Source: Pontibacter korlensis
GTDB lineage: Bacteria; Bacteroidota; Bacteroidia; Cytophagales; Hymenobacteraceae
Assembly (NCBI RefSeq): GCF_000973725.1
Contig: NZ_CP009621.1
Coordinates: forward strand, 3,396,001-3,460,000
Direction: 5' to 3'
Length of the DNA: 64,000 nucleotides
The notes below the pieces were generated by a model. It did not search any database, had not been told where the DNA came from, and saw only the letters and a list, made by a program, of their open reading frames with translations. This document shows, one piece after another, positions 1 to 9,897 of the stretch (its first letter is position 1; every line of letters begins with the position of its first letter). Both the position numbers and the translations under genes were made by a program.

Positions 1-74
1 GGGGCTTTAACGTGTTTAAGTATAACATTGAAGAACCTTATCTAGAGTGACTCAGCACTACTAGCCCGTCTTCA

Positions 75-3000
75 CTATTTCCCATTAGCTTCAAGCCACT
101 TTCTTGCGTTCACAAAAGCTTCCATCCATGGCGATACTTCGTCGTGGCGTCCTTTCGGGTAATGTGCCCACTGCCACTGCAGGAGTGAACGCTCAATGTG
201 CGGCATCATCACCAGGTGGCGACCTGTTTCATCGCAGATCATGGCCGTGTTATAGTCAGAGCCGTTAGGGCAGGCCGGATAGCCTTCGTAAGCGTACTTG
301 GAAACGATCTGGTACTTGTCCTCGGTGTGGGGTAGACTAAAGCGTCCTTCACCGTGCGATACCCAAACACCCAGCGTGCAACCTGCTAAACTGGAAAGCA
401 TCACCGATTTGTTCTCCTGGATCGTTAACGACGTGAAGATGCTCTCGTGCTTCTGACTTACGTTATGCAGCATTTTGGCCTTTTGGTCATGACCCATGGT
501 GATGAATCCAAGCTCCACGAACAACTGACAGCCATTGCAAATACCTACTGATAAAGTGTCTTCACGCTTGAAGAAGTTCTCCAGTGCAGTTTTAGCCTTC
601 TCGTTGTACATAAAGGCACCTGCCCAACCTTTAGCAGAACCCAACACGTCTGAGTTAGAGAAGCCACCAACAGCACCTATAAACTGAATGTCTTCCAGTG
701 TCTCTCTTCCAGAGATCAGGTCTGTTGTGTGCACGTCTTTCACATCGAAGCCTGCCAGGTACATGGCATTCGCCATTTCACGCTCTGAGTTACTTCCTTT
801 TTCGCGAATGATAGCTGCCTTTATTCTTGGCTTAGTAGGATCTACAACAGGCTTCTTGCCATCAAATCCTTCCGGAAACTTATAGATCAGCTCCTGCTTC
901 TTATAGTTATCAAAACGCTCTTTTGCACTTACCGGACCACTCTGCTTAATGTCCAGAAGGTAAGAAGTTTTAAACCAGGTATCTCGTAACGGGGCAACAT
1001 CAAAGCTGTAAGAATCCGCTCCGTTTTTCAGTTCAAGTACAGCGTTAGAAGTGCTGGTGCCAATTTTGTGGAATGGAACATTGTTCGCTTCTAAAGTAGC
1101 TTCCACATCTGCTGATGCCTGGAATACGACGCCTATATTCTCTGCAAAAAGCACCTTGATGCTGTCTTCTTCACCTAGAGAAGTAAGATCTATACTTGCG
1201 CCCAGGTTGTTGTCAGCAAAGCACATCTCCAGCAGAGTAGTGATCAAACCGCCGCTGCCAATATCATGGCCAGCTTCTATCTTACCTTCCTTAATCAAGC
1301 CTTGCAAGGTATCAAATGCATTCTTAAACAGCTTAGCATCGGTAATATCTGGCGTTTCGTTGCCTATTTTATTTACTACCTGTGCAAAAGAAGAACCACC
1401 TAGTTTATAGGCATCATTAGAAAGGTTGATGTAATAGATGTTACCGCCATCGCGCTGCAACACTGGTTCAACCACCTGGCGTACATTGCTGCAATTGCCT
1501 GCTGCCGAAATGATAACTGTGCCAGGTGCAATAACTTCTTCGTCTTTATACTTCTGCTTCATAGAAAGCGAGTCTTTACCTGTCGGAATATTGATACCTA
1601 AGGCAATTGCGAAGTCAGAGCAAGCTTCTACGGCTTTGTACAAACGAGCGTCTTCACCTTCGTTCTTAGAGGCCCACATCCAGTTAGCAGAAAGGGAAAC
1701 GCTTTGTAAGCCATCTTTCAAAGGTGCCCAAACGATGTTGGATAGAGACTCGCCAATGGCATTACGGCTACCAGCTGCCGGATCTATTAGAGCCGAAATA
1801 GGAGCATGGCCCACTGAAGTAGCAACGCCCTCTTTGCCTTGAAAATCAAGAGCCATCACACCGCAGTTATTCAGTGGTAATTGCAGCGGACCGACACATT
1901 GCTGTTTCGCCACGCGGCCACCCACGCAACGGTCTACTTTATTTGTAAGCCAGTCTTTGCAGGCAACCGCTTCTAACTGCAGCAACTGCTCCAGGTAAGT
2001 ATGAAGCTGACCTTTATCGTATGATACAGGCTGGTAAGCTCTGTTTACAGAATTGTCAGTCATCACCACTTTTGGTGAACTTCCGAACATGTCGCTAAGC
2101 TCCAGGTCCATTGGCTTTACACCAGTTGACGCTGATTCAAAGGTAAAGCGGTGGTCTCCGGTAACGTCACCTACAGTATACATTGGGGCACGCTCGCGGT
2201 CCGCTATTTTCTGTAGGGTAGCAATATCTTGTTCGCCAATTACCAGACCCATACGCTCCTGAGACTCGTTTCCGATAATCTCTTTAGCAGATAGGGTAGG
2301 ATCACCCACAGGTAACTTATCCAGATCTATCTTGCCACCTGTTTCTTCCACTAACTCTGAAAGGCAGTTTAAGTGTCCGCCAGCGCCGTGATCGTGGATG
2401 GAAACAATCGGGTTATGCTCGCTCTCCACCATGCCGCGAATAGCGTTCGCTGCACGTTTTTGCATCTCAGGGTTAGAACGCTGGATAGCATTCAGTTCAA
2501 TTCCTGAACCGTGTTGTCCTGTGTCGGCAGAGGATACCGCCGCACCGCCCATACCAATGCGGTAGTTTTCACCGCCAAGTATAACAATCTTATCACCAGT
2601 TTTTGGATGCTGTTTCTGCGCCTGACTTGCTTTGCCGTAGCCAACGCCACCAGCAAGCATAATTACTTTGTCGTAGCCTAGTTTTCTAGGAGACTCAATG
2701 GCATCCGCTTTCTCGTCGTGCTCGAATGTTAAAACAGATCCTGTAATCAGAGGCTGTCCAAATTTATTTCCGAAATCAGTAGCACCATTAGAGGCTTTGA
2801 TCAGGATATCCATCGGCGTTTGATACAGCCAGTTTCTTTCCTGCGTAGCTTTTTCCCACGGGCGGTCTTTTTCCAGTCGCGACAAAGCTGTCATATAAAC
2901 AGCTGTTCCGGCAAGCGGAAGGGCTCCCTGGCCACCAGCCAACCTGTCTCTGATTTCACCACCAGAACCGGTAGCTGCACCATTAAAAGGCTCTACTGTA

Positions 3001-3758
3001 GTCGGGAAGTTATGCGTTTCTGCTTTTATAGAAATAACAGACTCAAAATCACTTACCTGATAGAAGTCAGGAACATCAGCACGCTTTGGTGCGAACTGCT
3101 GCACAACCGGTCCTTTAACAAAGGCAACGTTGTCTTTGTAAGCCGAAACAATATCGTTCGGGTTTGCCTCAGATGTTTTGCGGATTAACTTGAACAGAGA
3201 AACAGGTTTCTCCTCGCCATCAATTACAAATTTGCCATTAAAGATTTTATGGCGGCAGTGCTCTGAGTTAACCTGCGAAAATCCGAATACTTCAGAGTCA
3301 GTAAGTGGTCTGCCTAATCTTTCGGATAAGCTATTTAAATACTCAACTTCTTCATCGCTTAGCGATAGCCCTTCCTGTTTGTTGTACGCTGCAATATCAG
3401 TAATTGGCAGCACCGGCTCAGGCTCGATATTGATAGTGTAGATTTCCTGATCCAGACCATTATACTTCTGAGAAAGCATTGGATCAAAATCATTAAAATC
3501 TTCTTCTACTATTTTAAACTCTTCAATACGGATGATCCCCTCTATGCCCATGTTCTGCGTGATTTCCACGGCATTGGTACTCCATGGAGTTATCATGGCA
3601 GCACGAGGACCAATAAAAAAGCCACTCAGCGCAGTTTCCTGCTTTAGAGTGGCGTTGCCGAACAGCCATTCTAGTTTTGAAATGTCTGTAGCGTTCAGTT
3701 CCCCTTCGCTTTGTAGGGCGTAAACTGTATCAGGTTGACTAAAAAAGAAGTGAAGCAT
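75..3758 (-). CDS. purL: Phosphoribosylformylglycinamidine synthase, large single-chain type
   Basis: PurL uses ATP and glutamine to turn FGAR into FGAM in de novo purine synthesis in the cytosol. At about 1,227 aa this is the fused form, close to the length of the E. coli enzyme. An N-terminal domain is followed by two AIRS-type synthase halves (NSEHCRHK near residue 165, ETHNFPTTVEPFNGAATG near 245, IHDHGAGGH near 455). The C-terminal glutaminase domain carries its nucleophile in GICNGCQLF (near 1080) and the His/Glu partners in HGEGRF and MMPHIERSL. The frame stays open upstream to 3812, but I chose the Met at 3758 because MLHFFFSQ is where the conserved protein begins. It appears to be transcribed alone. 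Confidence 0.97.
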   Translation of the reverse strand: MLHFFFSQPDTVYALQSEGELNATDISKLEWLFGNATLKQETALSGFFIGPRAAMITPWSTNAVEITQNMGIEGIIRIEEFKIVEEDFNDFDPMLSQKYNGLDQEIYTINIEPEPVLPITDIAAYNKQEGLSLSDEEVEYLNSLSERLGRPLTDSEVFGFSQVNSEHCRHKIFNGKFVIDGEEKPVSLFKLIRKTSEANPNDIVSAYKDNVAFVKGPVVQQFAPKRADVPDFYQVSDFESVISIKAETHNFPTTVEPFNGAATGSGGEIRDRLAGGQGALPLAGTAVYMTALSRLEKDRPWEKATQERNWLYQTPMDILIKASNGATDFGNKFGQPLITGSVLTFEHDEKADAIESPRKLGYDKVIMLAGGVGYGKASQAQKQHPKTGDKIVILGGENYRIGMGGAAVSSADTGQHGSGIELNAIQRSNPEMQKRAANAIRGMVESEHNPIVSIHDHGAGGHLNCLSELVEETGGKIDLDKLPVGDPTLSAKEIIGNESQERMGLVIGEQDIATLQKIADRERAPMYTVGDVTGDHRFTFESASTGVKPMDLELSDMFGSSPKVVMTDNSVNRAYQPVSYDKGQLHTYLEQLLQLEAVACKDWLTNKVDRCVGGRVAKQQCVGPLQLPLNNCGVMALDFQGKEGVATSVGHAPISALIDPAAGSRNAIGESLSNIVWAPLKDGLQSVSLSANWMWASKNEGEDARLYKAVEACSDFAIALGINIPTGKDSLSMKQKYKDEEVIAPGTVIISAAGNCSNVRQVVEPVLQRDGGNIYYINLSNDAYKLGGSSFAQVVNKIGNETPDITDAKLFKNAFDTLQGLIKEGKIEAGHDIGSGGLITTLLEMCFADNNLGASIDLTSLGEEDSIKVLFAENIGVVFQASADVEATLEANNVPFHKIGTSTSNAVLELKNGADSYSFDVAPLRDTWFKTSYLLDIKQSGPVSAKERFDNYKKQELIYKFPEGFDGKKPVVDPTKPRIKAAIIREKGSNSEREMANAMYLAGFDVKDVHTTDLISGRETLEDIQFIGAVGGFSNSDVLGSAKGWAGAFMYNEKAKTALENFFKREDTLSVGICNGCQLFVELGFITMGHDQKAKMLHNVSQKHESIFTSLTIQENKSVMLSSLAGCTLGVWVSHGEGRFSLPHTEDKYQIVSKYAYEGYPACPNGSDYNTAMICDETGRHLVMMPHIERSLLQWQWAHYPKGRHDEVSPWMEAFVNARKWLEANGK

Positions 3759-4012
3759 GCTTAATTTTTTTCTAGCCACTAAGGTAGGGGTAAAATTTAA
3801 AAAACTGAACAAGTATACCGCAGTTATCAGGACAATTCAGACCGTTTAGTACTAAGTAGTACTATTACCTGTTATTCATACTCATCCTTTAGGTTGGAAA
3901 TCATAGGGTGAACCCGAATGTCTTTGGATATAAAGAACAACACATCAGGATGGTGTAAAGCAGGCACCTTACTTTAGTTAACTAGGCTCTGAGCTTGGAC
4001 TAAGACCAGCTG

Positions 4013-4873
4013 CTATAAAGTCTCCTCATAACGCTTTACCCTCTGTTTTGATGTCCCCAAGCCATCTATTCCCATCTCCAGCACATCTCCCGATTTTAAA
4101 TAAACTGGTGGGGTTAAACCATATCCTACCCCAGCTGGAGAACCGGTAGAGATTATATCTCCTGGGAGCAACGTGATGAATTGGCTCATATACGAAACAA
4201 GGTGCGGTATTTTAAAGATAAAATTGGCGGTAGTGCTGTCCTGCATTGTCTCGCCGTTTAGCTTCAGCCAAAGGCGCATGGCATTTACATCTTCAATTTC
4301 ATCTTTAGTAACGAGGTAGGGCCCTATTGGAGCGAAAGTATCACAGCCTTTGCCTTTGTCCCAGGTGCCGCCGCGCTCAAATTGGTATTCACGCTCCGAA
4401 ACATCATTATGCAGGCAGTACCCGGCCACATAATCCATAGCCTCGGCCTCTTCTACATATCTTGCCTTTTTCCCGATAACAAAAGCGAGCTCTACCTCCC
4501 AATCTGTCTTCTCTGAATTTCTAGGGATGATGATGTCATCGTTTGGCCCCATCAGCGCTGTTGTAGATTTCATGAAGATGATCGGTTCTGTGGGAATCGG
4601 CTTTTCCATCTCTTCGGCATGGTCGGCATAATTGAGGCCGGTACAAACAATCTTCGAAGGGCGGGCAACGGGACTCCCCAAGCGACTGTTCTCTGGTATG
4701 CGCTCAAGTTTCTCTTTATTCAACTCAACAAAAGCCTTCAAGCGTGAAAGACCATCTGTTTCGAAAAAGCGCTCGTTATAATCTTCTCCAAGAGCAGAGG
4801 TGTCATAAAAAGCGCCATCTATCACAATGGCAGGTTTCTCTCGGTTCAGTTCTCCGTATCGTATTAATTTCAT
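4013..4873 (-). CDS. Fumarylacetoacetate hydrolase (FAH) family protein
   Basis: A 286-residue protein of the FAH superfamily, whose members cleave or isomerise acylpyruvates and related 2-keto acids with a divalent metal. The catalytic region starts at CTGLNYADHAEEM (near residue 77). The metal-binding Glu pair is in DWEVELAFVIG (near 127), and a third ligand is likely the Asp in LHNDVSEREYQ. GDIISTGSPAGVGYG near 240 is the usual C-terminal loop. Length and layout fit ureidoglycolate lyase-like or 2-hydroxyhepta-2,4-diene-1,7-dioate isomerase-like enzymes, but the substrate cannot be read from sequence. Aromatic-acid catabolism is plausible given the paa operon 5 kb away; that link is inference. 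Confidence 0.9.
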   Translation of the reverse strand: MKLIRYGELNREKPAIVIDGAFYDTSALGEDYNERFFETDGLSRLKAFVELNKEKLERIPENSRLGSPVARPSKIVCTGLNYADHAEEMEKPIPTEPIIFMKSTTALMGPNDDIIIPRNSEKTDWEVELAFVIGKKARYVEEAEAMDYVAGYCLHNDVSEREYQFERGGTWDKGKGCDTFAPIGPYLVTKDEIEDVNAMRLWLKLNGETMQDSTTANFIFKIPHLVSYMSQFITLLPGDIISTGSPAGVGYGLTPPVYLKSGDVLEMGIDGLGTSKQRVKRYEETL

Positions 4874-5178
4874 ATCCTATGTTTTTCGCCTTTCAATAAA
4901 GGCATATGTAGTTAGTATAATTTTGCTGCTGCTATTATAACAGCATTAAGTACGGTATTCTGTTTCCCATCGGTATACTACTGGACACAACTAGTCTTAA
5001 TACTGTAGCGGCTTATGCAAGAGATGTGAAAGCGAAGGAAACATGTAACAAAGTTATGTTACGACTGAGGCTCCAGCTGCTGTACCTTAAACTCACATCT
5101 TTTGATTTCTTTTTCTGTAACAACTTATTAAGCTAAAAGCTACCAGAGGTTTTATTCCTCAGTGTGCCCATAAATATA
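4874..5178. other. Intergenic region without a recognised gene
   Basis: About 305 bases between the FAH family gene and the end of the decayed metallo-hydrolase. I see no open frame of useful length, no tRNA and no clear terminator hairpin. It should hold the promoter of the FAH family gene, but I could not single out a convincing TAnnTTTG box. Confidence 0.4.
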
Positions 5179-6105
5179 TTACTCTGAACTTGATTTCACA
5201 TTCTCCCACCACTGCTGAAAAACCTGATGCTCCTTATCCAATTCCACGACCTGGCCAATCATGGGAGTGATGAGGGATTGGTTAAACTCCTTGTTCAGCT
5301 GCGTGACCTTTGCCAGGGGCTCATTCCAAGCGTGGCCGCCTAGGTCAAACTTGCCAGAGTGTACCGGGAAAGTTCGCTTAGCCCTAAGGTCTTTACTGGC
5401 TTGCAGTACTTCGTCCGGCATGGTATGGATATAGCGCCAAGCTGCATTGTATTGCCCGTTCTCCAAAATTGCCAGATCAAATCCGCCAAACCGCTTCCCG
5501 ATCTCAGTAAAGTGGGTGTCGTAACCGCTGTCGCCCCCTACACATATCCTTTTGGAAGGTGTCTCCACTACATAAGAGGTCCACAGGGTGTTATTGGAAA
5601 ACAGGCTTCTCCCCGAAAAATGACGTGCCGGTGTAAGGTATACCGTGAGGGCGTCTGTAAGTACAATCTTATCTCCCCATTCCTATTCAATTAGCTTGGA
5701 AGCTGGGTATCCCCATTTCCCAAAATGTGCCCCAACCCCTAATGCACAGACTACTTTTCCTACTTTACCCTTTAATTGCTTAACTGTGTCGCAATCCAGG
5801 TGGTCGTAGTGGTCGTGCGTGATGAGCAGGTAATCGATTGTTGGCAAGTCTTCTACCTTGTAAGCGTCGGCACCTTTAAAGCCTTTGTTCATTCAGCTAA
5901 AGGGAACAGCATAGTTGCTTAGTACAGGGTTTACTAAATGGTTTTACCTTCTAACTGCATGAGGTATGATGAGTGACCAGACCAGGTAATCTTTGTCCTT
6001 TGGCAGCAACTTTAAAACTGTTGAGTTGGCCTTTCCATTTTTGGCATCTGTGTAAGATTCGCTCCATAACTCTCCTTCGTGTTCCATACCGTAATTATAT
6101 ATGGC
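5179..6105 (-). pseudogene. Decayed metallo-beta-lactamase-fold hydrolase (UlaG/NAPE-PLD-like)
   Basis: Read on the minus strand this is one gene broken by four lesions. The front reads YGMEHEGELWSESYTDA, then DKDYLVW, then a frameshift near 5976. GHSSYLMQLEGKTI follows, then a second frameshift near 5940. PVLSNYAVPFS runs into TGA (5893-5895). The metal motif THDHYDHLD and GVGAHFGKWGYP follow, up to an in-frame TAG (5683-5685). The frame then continues with PARHFSGRS, GGDSGYDTHF, ENGQYNAAW and PVHSGKFDLGGHAW to the natural end at 5179. All landmarks of cytosolic UlaG-like or phospholipase D-like MBL hydrolases of roughly 300-370 aa are present, so the loss of function is probably recent. The exact start is uncertain. 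Confidence 0.85.
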
Positions 6106-6288
6106 TTTGTTCTATCTTTCCCAACATCAAGGAGGCGATTAAATCAGCCACAAGTTATGGTATCAAAAAGATGCTAGTCCTAATTAAGCCAGAACAATTC
6201 TCATTGCCCACTGTGCTACTTCCACCATTATTTATTACATTCCAAAGGTAAATGTACAATAGCAATTCTACTAAATAAGGTTAATGGC

Positions 6289-7590
6289 ATGTCTGAGATG
6301 ACTGAATTGAAAAGGAGTCAGATGAAAATGGGCATTTATGCCGCCGTTGTGGTTTTTTTAACCTACATCATGATTTTTGGCTTCAGAAAATCCTTTACAG
6401 CGGCTACTTATGAAGGTATCGAAATAGCCGGGTACAGCTATAAGACAGTGCTTGTTATCAGTCAGGTGCTTGGTTACCTGTTGGCCAAATTTTATGGCAT
6501 CAAGTATATCTCGGAGCTAAAACGAACCGGCAGGGGTAGCGTGATTCTTCTCCTGACAGGGATCTCCTGGTTAAGTTGGCTTCTTTTCGCTATTGTACCC
6601 TTGCCTTACAACATTGTTTTCCTTTTTATAAATGGTTTCCCCTTGGGTATGCTTTGGGGCGTTGTGTTCTCCTATGTAGAGGGCAGGAGGAGTACTGATT
6701 TTATTGGTGCCACATTGGCAGTGAGTTTCATCTTCGCCTCCGGGTTTGTAAAATCTGTTGGGGCCTGGCTGATGGTGCAGTTTGTTGTGTCGGAGTTCTG
6801 GATGCCATTTTTTACAGGTCTGATCTTTGCCCCGCCACTTTTACTTTTCGTGTACCTGATGGAGAGGATTCCTCCACCAAGTGAGGAGGACATCCGACAC
6901 CGAACAGCGCGTACAGCCATGACCAAAGAGGATAGGAAGGTTTTTGTGAAGGAGTTTTACGCGGGAATTGCAGCATGCGTCTTGATATACTCTTTTGCAA
7001 CGATCTTCCGGGATATCCGTGACAATTTTGGAGCTGAAATGTGGATAGAGCTGGGGCATTTGAACCAACCCGCTATATTCACCAAAACCGAAACGCCTAT
7101 TACACTAATTATTCTGATCTTGATCGGCAGTATGGTGCTCATCAAGGATAATTATAAAGCCCTGCAGACGGCACATATTTTAATTCTAGTAGGTTTTGCG
7201 GTCGCCGGAGTGTCAACCCTGCTCTTTAGCGTTGAATCCTTAGACTCTGTCTGGTGGATGATGCTTGTTGGCCTTGGCTTATACATGGTTTATATTCCCT
7301 TCAACGCTGTGTTCTTCGACCGGCTGATTTCCACCTTCAAGTATACCGGGAACGTTGGCTTTCTTATTTACCTGGCTGATTCGTTTGGGTATGTGGGCAG
7401 CGTAGGAGTATTATTCAGCAAGGAAATCTTCAAAGTACAATTGAACTGGGTAACCTTCTTTTCAAACAGTGTAATAGGTCTCTCGGCTATTGGTATCTTG
7501 CTTACTGCTTTTTCTATGCTGTATTTTGGGAGAAAGTATAAAAAGCAAGGTTCCCAACAACTAAGTCCTGCTTTGGAAGCTGCCATATGA
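6289..7590 (+). CDS. DUF5690 family multi-pass membrane protein (MFS-like)
   Basis: A 433-residue, very hydrophobic protein with about 12 predicted membrane segments. It contains the signature IFGFRKSFTAATYEG (near residue 29) typical of DUF5690, a Bacteroidota family resembling major-facilitator transporters. A charged cytoplasmic loop around residues 195-225 (PPPSEEDIRHRTART) splits two six-helix halves, as in MFS proteins. The transported substrate is unknown. The gene stands alone, reading away from the decayed MBL hydrolase and converging on the LLM oxidoreductase gene at 9.0 kb. Confidence 0.8.
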   Translation: MSEMTELKRSQMKMGIYAAVVVFLTYIMIFGFRKSFTAATYEGIEIAGYSYKTVLVISQVLGYLLAKFYGIKYISELKRTGRGSVILLLTGISWLSWLLFAIVPLPYNIVFLFINGFPLGMLWGVVFSYVEGRRSTDFIGATLAVSFIFASGFVKSVGAWLMVQFVVSEFWMPFFTGLIFAPPLLLFVYLMERIPPPSEEDIRHRTARTAMTKEDRKVFVKEFYAGIAACVLIYSFATIFRDIRDNFGAEMWIELGHLNQPAIFTKTETPITLIILILIGSMVLIKDNYKALQTAHILILVGFAVAGVSTLLFSVESLDSVWWMMLVGLGLYMVYIPFNAVFFDRLISTFKYTGNVGFLIYLADSFGYVGSVGVLFSKEIFKVQLNWVTFFSNSVIGLSAIGILLTAFSMLYFGRKYKKQGSQQLSPALEAAI

Positions 7591-8013
7591 GACAAGATAT
7601 CTCATTTTAAAGACATACTGTACAGAACCACAGTGGCAACGCTAGAGGTAGATTTCACTTTTGGGAAGCTGGAGTGAAACAATTAACTTATCAAAAACAG
7701 CGTGTTAACAGTTTCACAAAACCCATCCATGGTAGGGGCAACAAAATAACAGCTGCTATAGCTCCTTCCTAAGAGTCGAGTGGAAGAGTGGTAAGTATAG
7801 AAGCTATGCGAAACAAAAGAAAAAGGCCTCCAGCGTTCACTGAAGGCCTTTGGTCGAGTCAGAAGGATCGAATCATGAACCTAATTAACAATAATCAAAT
7901 CTATTTAAGTGATTACTTAAGTGTAGAGGAGCTGTAAAGTAATTCTCTAACAACTCTATACTACAACAGATCTTTTTATTTTGGAAGGCTAACTAACAAT
8001 GCCTTTTCACTTT
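7591..8013. other. Intergenic region with a tRNA-terminator-like hairpin
   Basis: This gap between two convergent genes has no recognisable coding sequence. Its notable content is the hairpin at 7822-7851, followed at 7853-7882 by bases that resemble the 3' half of a tRNA read on the minus strand (a GATTCGATCC-type T-loop). No 5' half is present, so I do not call a tRNA. Confidence 0.5.
7822..7851 (-). terminator. Hairpin related to the tRNA-Glu terminator
   Basis: Arms AAAGGCCTCCAG and CTGAAGGCCTTT surround a 6-nt loop. The same stem, AAAGGCCTTCAG/CTGAAGGCCTTT, follows the tRNA-Glu gene at 32.96 kb and recurs at 22.25 kb. In this place it lies between the convergent DUF5690 and LLM genes and could terminate either. 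Its similarity to the tRNA-linked copies suggests a duplicated remnant of a tRNA 3' flank. Confidence 0.55.
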
Positions 8014-9036
8014 TCAACTACCTTCATTTATCTCCGTCATAATCTCTGCAAACAGTCTTGTGGATTTTATTCGGTCGTTCAGGTCATACATGGTGGATAC
8101 AGCTATGAGTTCATTTACGCCCGTCTCTTTAAGAAATGCTTGTATTTGCTTCTTTACAGTTTGCTTGCTTCCAACAAAGGAATACTTCAGCATTTGATGC
8201 ACAGCAGGATGGTGAAACATTTCTTTCAATTCCTCGGTCATTTCTGTGGGCGGGTGCAGCGGGTCTCTGGAGCCGGTTAGCACGCCCACAAACATTCTGA
8301 TCAAGCTGGTGAATAGCCTTTCTGCTTCTTCATCGGTATCGGCCACATAAACATTTACTCCAGCCAAGGTATAGGGCTGTTCCAGAAACTCGGAAGGCTT
8401 AAATTCTTTGTTATAGATTTTTAAAGCTTTGAGTAAGTGGGTTGAGGCAAAGTGGCTGGCGAAAGCATAGGGCAGTCCTTTTTCGGCCGCTAAGTAGGCA
8501 CTGTCTGTACTGGATCCTAATATATACAGCGGCACATCCGTGCCTTCAGCAATGGCGGCTCTTACAGGTGATTTTTTGTTTTCTAGAGAAAAGTACTTCT
8601 GAATTTTAGCCACTTCGCTGGGAAATGACTGTGCTGCCTCCATAAAGTCCGACCGTATGGCCTGAGCTGTTTGCTGATCCGTACCCGGCGCCCTGCCAAG
8701 GCCTAAATCAATGCGGTTAGGGTATAAGTGGGCTAGGGTTCCAAACTGTTCAGCTATAATCAGGGGAGAGTGGTTGGGCAGCATGATACCACCTGAGCCG
8801 ATCCTGATGGTAGATGTGTTCTCTGCCACGTAACCCATGAGCAGTGATGTGGCGCTACTGCCAATATTATCTGAATTATGATGCTCTGCAAACCAGATGC
8901 GTTTGTAACTATATGCCTCCGCTTCTTTTGCCAATGCCAATGAATTGTGCAGGGTCTGTTGTATGGTGTCCCCTTGCGAAACAATGGCAAGCTCTAAAAG
9001 GGAATAAGCTATCTTTTGATTATCCATAGTATTCAA
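8014..9036 (-). CDS. LLM class flavin-dependent oxidoreductase (bacterial luciferase-like)
   Basis: A 340-residue TIM-barrel flavoenzyme of the luciferase-like monooxygenase family, the MsnO8-like group named for SILELAIV near the start. Landmarks are YKRIWFAEHHNS (near 45), RIGSGGIMLPNHSPL (near 79), RIDLGLGRAPGTD (near 108) and YILGSSTDSAYLAA (near 168). Such enzymes oxidise a substrate with reduced FMN supplied by a separate reductase; the substrate is unknown. The start may be the Met three codons in (MDNQKIAY). A close paralogue, about four residues in five identical by eye, lies at 29243-30259. Confidence 0.9.
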   Translation of the reverse strand: MNTMDNQKIAYSLLELAIVSQGDTIQQTLHNSLALAKEAEAYSYKRIWFAEHHNSDNIGSSATSLLMGYVAENTSTIRIGSGGIMLPNHSPLIIAEQFGTLAHLYPNRIDLGLGRAPGTDQQTAQAIRSDFMEAAQSFPSEVAKIQKYFSLENKKSPVRAAIAEGTDVPLYILGSSTDSAYLAAEKGLPYAFASHFASTHLLKALKIYNKEFKPSEFLEQPYTLAGVNVYVADTDEEAERLFTSLIRMFVGVLTGSRDPLHPPTEMTEELKEMFHHPAVHQMLKYSFVGSKQTVKKQIQAFLKETGVNELIAVSTMYDLNDRIKSTRLFAEIMTEINEGS

Positions 9037-9051
9037 TGCTGTCGAAAAGTC

Positions 9052-9498
9052 TTATCGGTTTCTGCTTTTCAGAATTAAAAAGTTAACAAGACTTCCCCCT
9101 AGATGTTTAGCTAGGCAGTAGATGTGGATCAATCGGTGTAGGTACTTATTCCTAACCGTTATCATCATTGCCGTCATTTTTACTAACAATTTTTCTTCAT
9201 TGCTGTCGTACAAGTAGCCCTTGCATATAGTTAATGTTTTGTCGGAATGAAGCACTTTGCCAACGGCAATTAATTTGTCCGTCATTGCAGGTCTCCTATA
9301 ATTGACCTTGAACTCAATCGTTAATACCAATGCATTATCTGGCATCATAGTCAGAGCCGCATAACCACAGGCACTGTCCCCCAAGCGAAATTTAAACCTC
9401 TGGCACTCACAAACCGTCTCCACCGCTTTTTTGATTTTTAGCAGTATAAGAAATATCATGAATGATCTGCCTTCGGTACGTCCCGACTGCCGCATCAC
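9052..9498 (-). pseudogene. Truncated PaaI-like hotdog thioesterase
   Basis: Residues 42-115 match PaaI-family acyl-CoA thioesterases: DSACGYAALTMMPDNALVLTIEF, then VNYRRPAMTDKLIAVGKV and KTLTICKG. The segment before DSACGYAA, which normally carries the conserved HAG motif of the active site, is missing: the protein goes from VETVCECQRFKF straight to GDSACGY. The C-terminus has about 30 extra unrelated residues. I therefore read it as an internally deleted, probably inactive gene, not the paa-operon PaaI, which is intact at 16.4 kb. An expressed but diverged small hotdog protein is still possible. Confidence 0.55.
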
Positions 9499-9897
9499 AA
9501 ATCAGAATAGATTTTTGGTGATAAGAACGAGCTAGCAAACTTTACTCCCTATCTGTGTCTTGTGATGGGAGTTATCAAAGTTAAGATGGTATATGAAGCG
9601 TGATAGCGGCATGTGCCTTTGCTGGCTTCTGTGGGTTTACTTTCCACAAAGCACAAGTAATTCAAGAGCCGATATTGATAAGGTTATGGCAGGTAAGTTG
9701 AGTTTCTTCTATAGTTTACTATTAAGCAGATTATTCTTCATCCATATTAGTTAAATTCTGTAAAATTTACCCTACCTAACGTTTGTTAGTTCATTAATTA
9801 TACTATACATTTGGTTAGTCCCCACCGGTTAACAACTATCTGTGGAATGATCAGGAAAAGTTTATGTACTATTTGTAATACCTCTCAACTACAAAAA
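9499..9897. other. Upstream region of the paa operon
   Basis: About 400 bases between the divergent hotdog remnant and the broken paaK. No gene is visible. The right half holds the PaaR-like operator and a good Bacteroidota promoter (9776-9813). The left half shows nothing I can name. Confidence 0.5.
9776..9813 (+). promoter_or_regulatory. paa promoter overlapped by a PaaR-like operator
   Basis: The 14-bp near-palindrome CTAACGTTTGTTAG (9776-9789) fits the CNAACGNNCGTTNG operator reported for the TetR-family repressor PaaR of Thermus, except for T in place of one C. Inside it, TTTG (9782-9785) is spaced 20 bp from TACATTTG (9806-9813), a full match to the Bacteroidota -7 box TAnnTTTG. A repressor bound here would cover the -33 box, so phenylacetyl-CoA-responsive repression is the natural reading. 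The regulator gene is not in this window. Confidence 0.6.

Noticed and set aside
7853..7882. Possible tRNA on the minus strand
   Set aside because: Only a T-arm-like half is visible; no anticodon arm or acceptor pairing can be built.
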